Shown here: one piece after another, positions 63,166 to 64,000 of the stretch
Layout of the letters: every line of letters starts with the position of its first letter
How positions within the stretch are numbered: the first letter of the stretch is position 1
NCBI GenBank assembly: GCA_020829485.1
Contig: JAIVFU010000023.1
Location: 1 to 64,000 of the forward strand
DNA length: 64,000 nt
Origin: Nostoc sp. CHAB 5834
GTDB taxonomy: Bacteria > Cyanobacteriota > Cyanobacteriia > Cyanobacteriales > Nostocaceae
Direction of reading: 5' to 3'
Program-made: the position numbers and the translations under genes
Notes under the pieces: model-generated
The model's database searches: none
What the model saw: the letters and a program-made list of their open reading frames with translations, nothing else
Told to the model about the DNA's origin: nothing

Positions 63166-64000
63166 TTAAAATATATCTGCTGGATCGGCAGAACGTAATT
63201 TTCGGACTGCGATCGCACCAGAAATAATACACATCAACATAGTCAAAATCAATACCATTACCGCCCGATCAAAACTCATGAAAACTGGTAAAAGTGTTGC
63301 TTCTCTGGCACTTTTATACATAAAAAAAGCAAAAACTATACCAGGTAAATATCCTAAAACTGCTAACAGCAAAGCCTCTTGAAGAATGACTGTCAATAAA
63401 TAGTTTTGTGTGTAACCTATTGCCTTGAGAGTAGCGTACTCAGCTAAATGATCTGCAACTTCTGTATAAAGGATTTGATAAACAATCACAGTTCCCACAA
63501 TGAAACCCATGACAGTCCCTAATGTGAAAATAAACCCGATAGCTGTACTATTTGCCCAATAATTCCGCTCAAAATCAATAAATTCTTGCTTAGTTAAAAC
63601 ATTTACTTCATTAGGTAAATATTTTCGCAATTCTTGGGCAACAATGTTAGCATTGGCTCCCGGCTTTAATCTAATCAGCCCAATATCAATTAATCCTTTT
63701 TGACGATTGCTGAATATTCGCAGAAAGTTAATATCACTTGTAATCAAATTACCATCTGCGCCAAATGATGCACCTAATGTAAATAGTCCTTCGACTTTAA
63801 TTCGCCGCCTTCGCACTTCTGCTGTTACAGTCTTTCCTTGGTCATAGTTAGCAGCAATTGGGCCATATTCCACTCTAGAAGAACGATCAAATAGAACTAC
63901 ATCAGGCAGTTTAAGTTTATCTAAGTTTTCCTGAACTCCAGGTAAGTTAACTATGTTAGTCTCTGGGTTCATTCCAAATATCAAAATACTACGAGGACGA
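63166..64000 (-). CDS. devC: DevC-family ABC exporter permease (5' end beyond window)
   Basis: The frame is open through the right edge, so about 278 C-terminal residues are visible of an expected 385. Periplasmic MacB-like domain (VVLFDRSSRVEYGPIAANYD, VEGLFTLGASFGADGN, SDINFLRIF), then three transmembrane helices (STAIGFIFTLGTVMGFIVGT, LLTVILQEALLLAVLGYLPG, AVMVLILTMLMCIISGAIAV) with the coupling motif LAEYATLKAIGY, and the end KLRSADPADIF typical of DevC. Forms the exporter with DevA downstream and presumably DevB upstream beyond the window. Confidence 0.88.
   Translation of the reverse strand, partial: RPRSILIFGMNPETNIVNLPGVQENLDKLKLPDVVLFDRSSRVEYGPIAANYDQGKTVTAEVRRRRIKVEGLFTLGASFGADGNLITSDINFLRIFSNRQKGLIDIGLIRLKPGANANIVAQELRKYLPNEVNVLTKQEFIDFERNYWANSTAIGFIFTLGTVMGFIVGTVIVYQILYTEVADHLAEYATLKAIGYTQNYLLTVILQEALLLAVLGYLPGIVFAFFMYKSAREATLLPVFMSFDRAVMVLILTMLMCIISGAIAVRKLRSADPADIF

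Overview
The window is chromosomal DNA of a filamentous, heterocyst-type cyanobacterium close to Nostoc. The evidence is the plant-type photosynthesis genes (psbE-F-L-J, psaI, ndhC-K-J, ycf48, gun4), the cyanobacterial division gene ftn2/zipN, a devC-devA exporter pair at the right edge, many copies of the HIP1 octamer GCGATCGC, and heavy loads of heptanucleotide repeats and small palindromic elements. No rRNA, CRISPR array, prophage or complete insertion sequence was seen. One tRNA gene (Lys, TTT) is present.

Layout. 0.4-5.5 kb: a CbiO-like ATPase followed by rsmG, a secreted 45-residue-repeat protein, a cluster of small mobile elements with intact target duplications, an exported Mn superoxide dismutase, and a GNAT-like orphan. 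5.8-10.8 kb: an Uma2 protein, a broken duplicate of an ABC-ATPase tail, an RTX-type Ca-binding protein, the full UgpC/MalK-type ATPase, and a leftward run gun4-hicB-brnT-brnA. 11-19 kb: icd, a repeat-rich spacer with gene remnants, ftn2/zipN, pdhA, an aldose epimerase and tRNA-Lys. 19-25.6 kb: a two-gene ATPase + TPR unit, a curved-DNA minisatellite, small orphan genes and an Rpn-like protein. 25.7-30.5 kb: a photosynthesis block, with ndhC-K-J leftward and rubredoxin, ycf48, psbEFLJ rightward, ended by a terminator and a convergent psaI that is too short for routine gene finding. 30.7-40.6 kb: a large unrecognised protein, tic20, an FAH hydrolase, rpsF, a coiled-coil protein, a STAS protein, dedA and argG. 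41-48.8 kb: a phosphate-scavenging island with a PhoA-type phosphatase, a small protein sharing its signal segment, PhoX, a CDF metal exporter and two PEP-CTERM proteins, with Pho-box-like motifs. 49-64 kb: a glycosyltransferase, a KGGVGR-ATPase + HEPN-like pair, recG, tsf, rpsB, another Uma2 protein, a HAD hydrolase, a membrane-anchored orphan and devA/devC.

The two best candidates for an undescribed system are the KGGVGR-ATPase/HEPN-like pair (50.3-53.5 kb) and the AAA-ATPase/TPR pair (19.1-22.2 kb). Both are tightly coupled two-gene units with the architecture of NTP-dependent conflict or signalling modules. A second theme is small repeats: a 28-bp hairpin family whose arms and cores change in a compensating way, elements with perfect 10-bp target duplications, a 21-bp minisatellite with helically phased A-tracts, and heptanucleotide repeats that have entered coding regions in frame.
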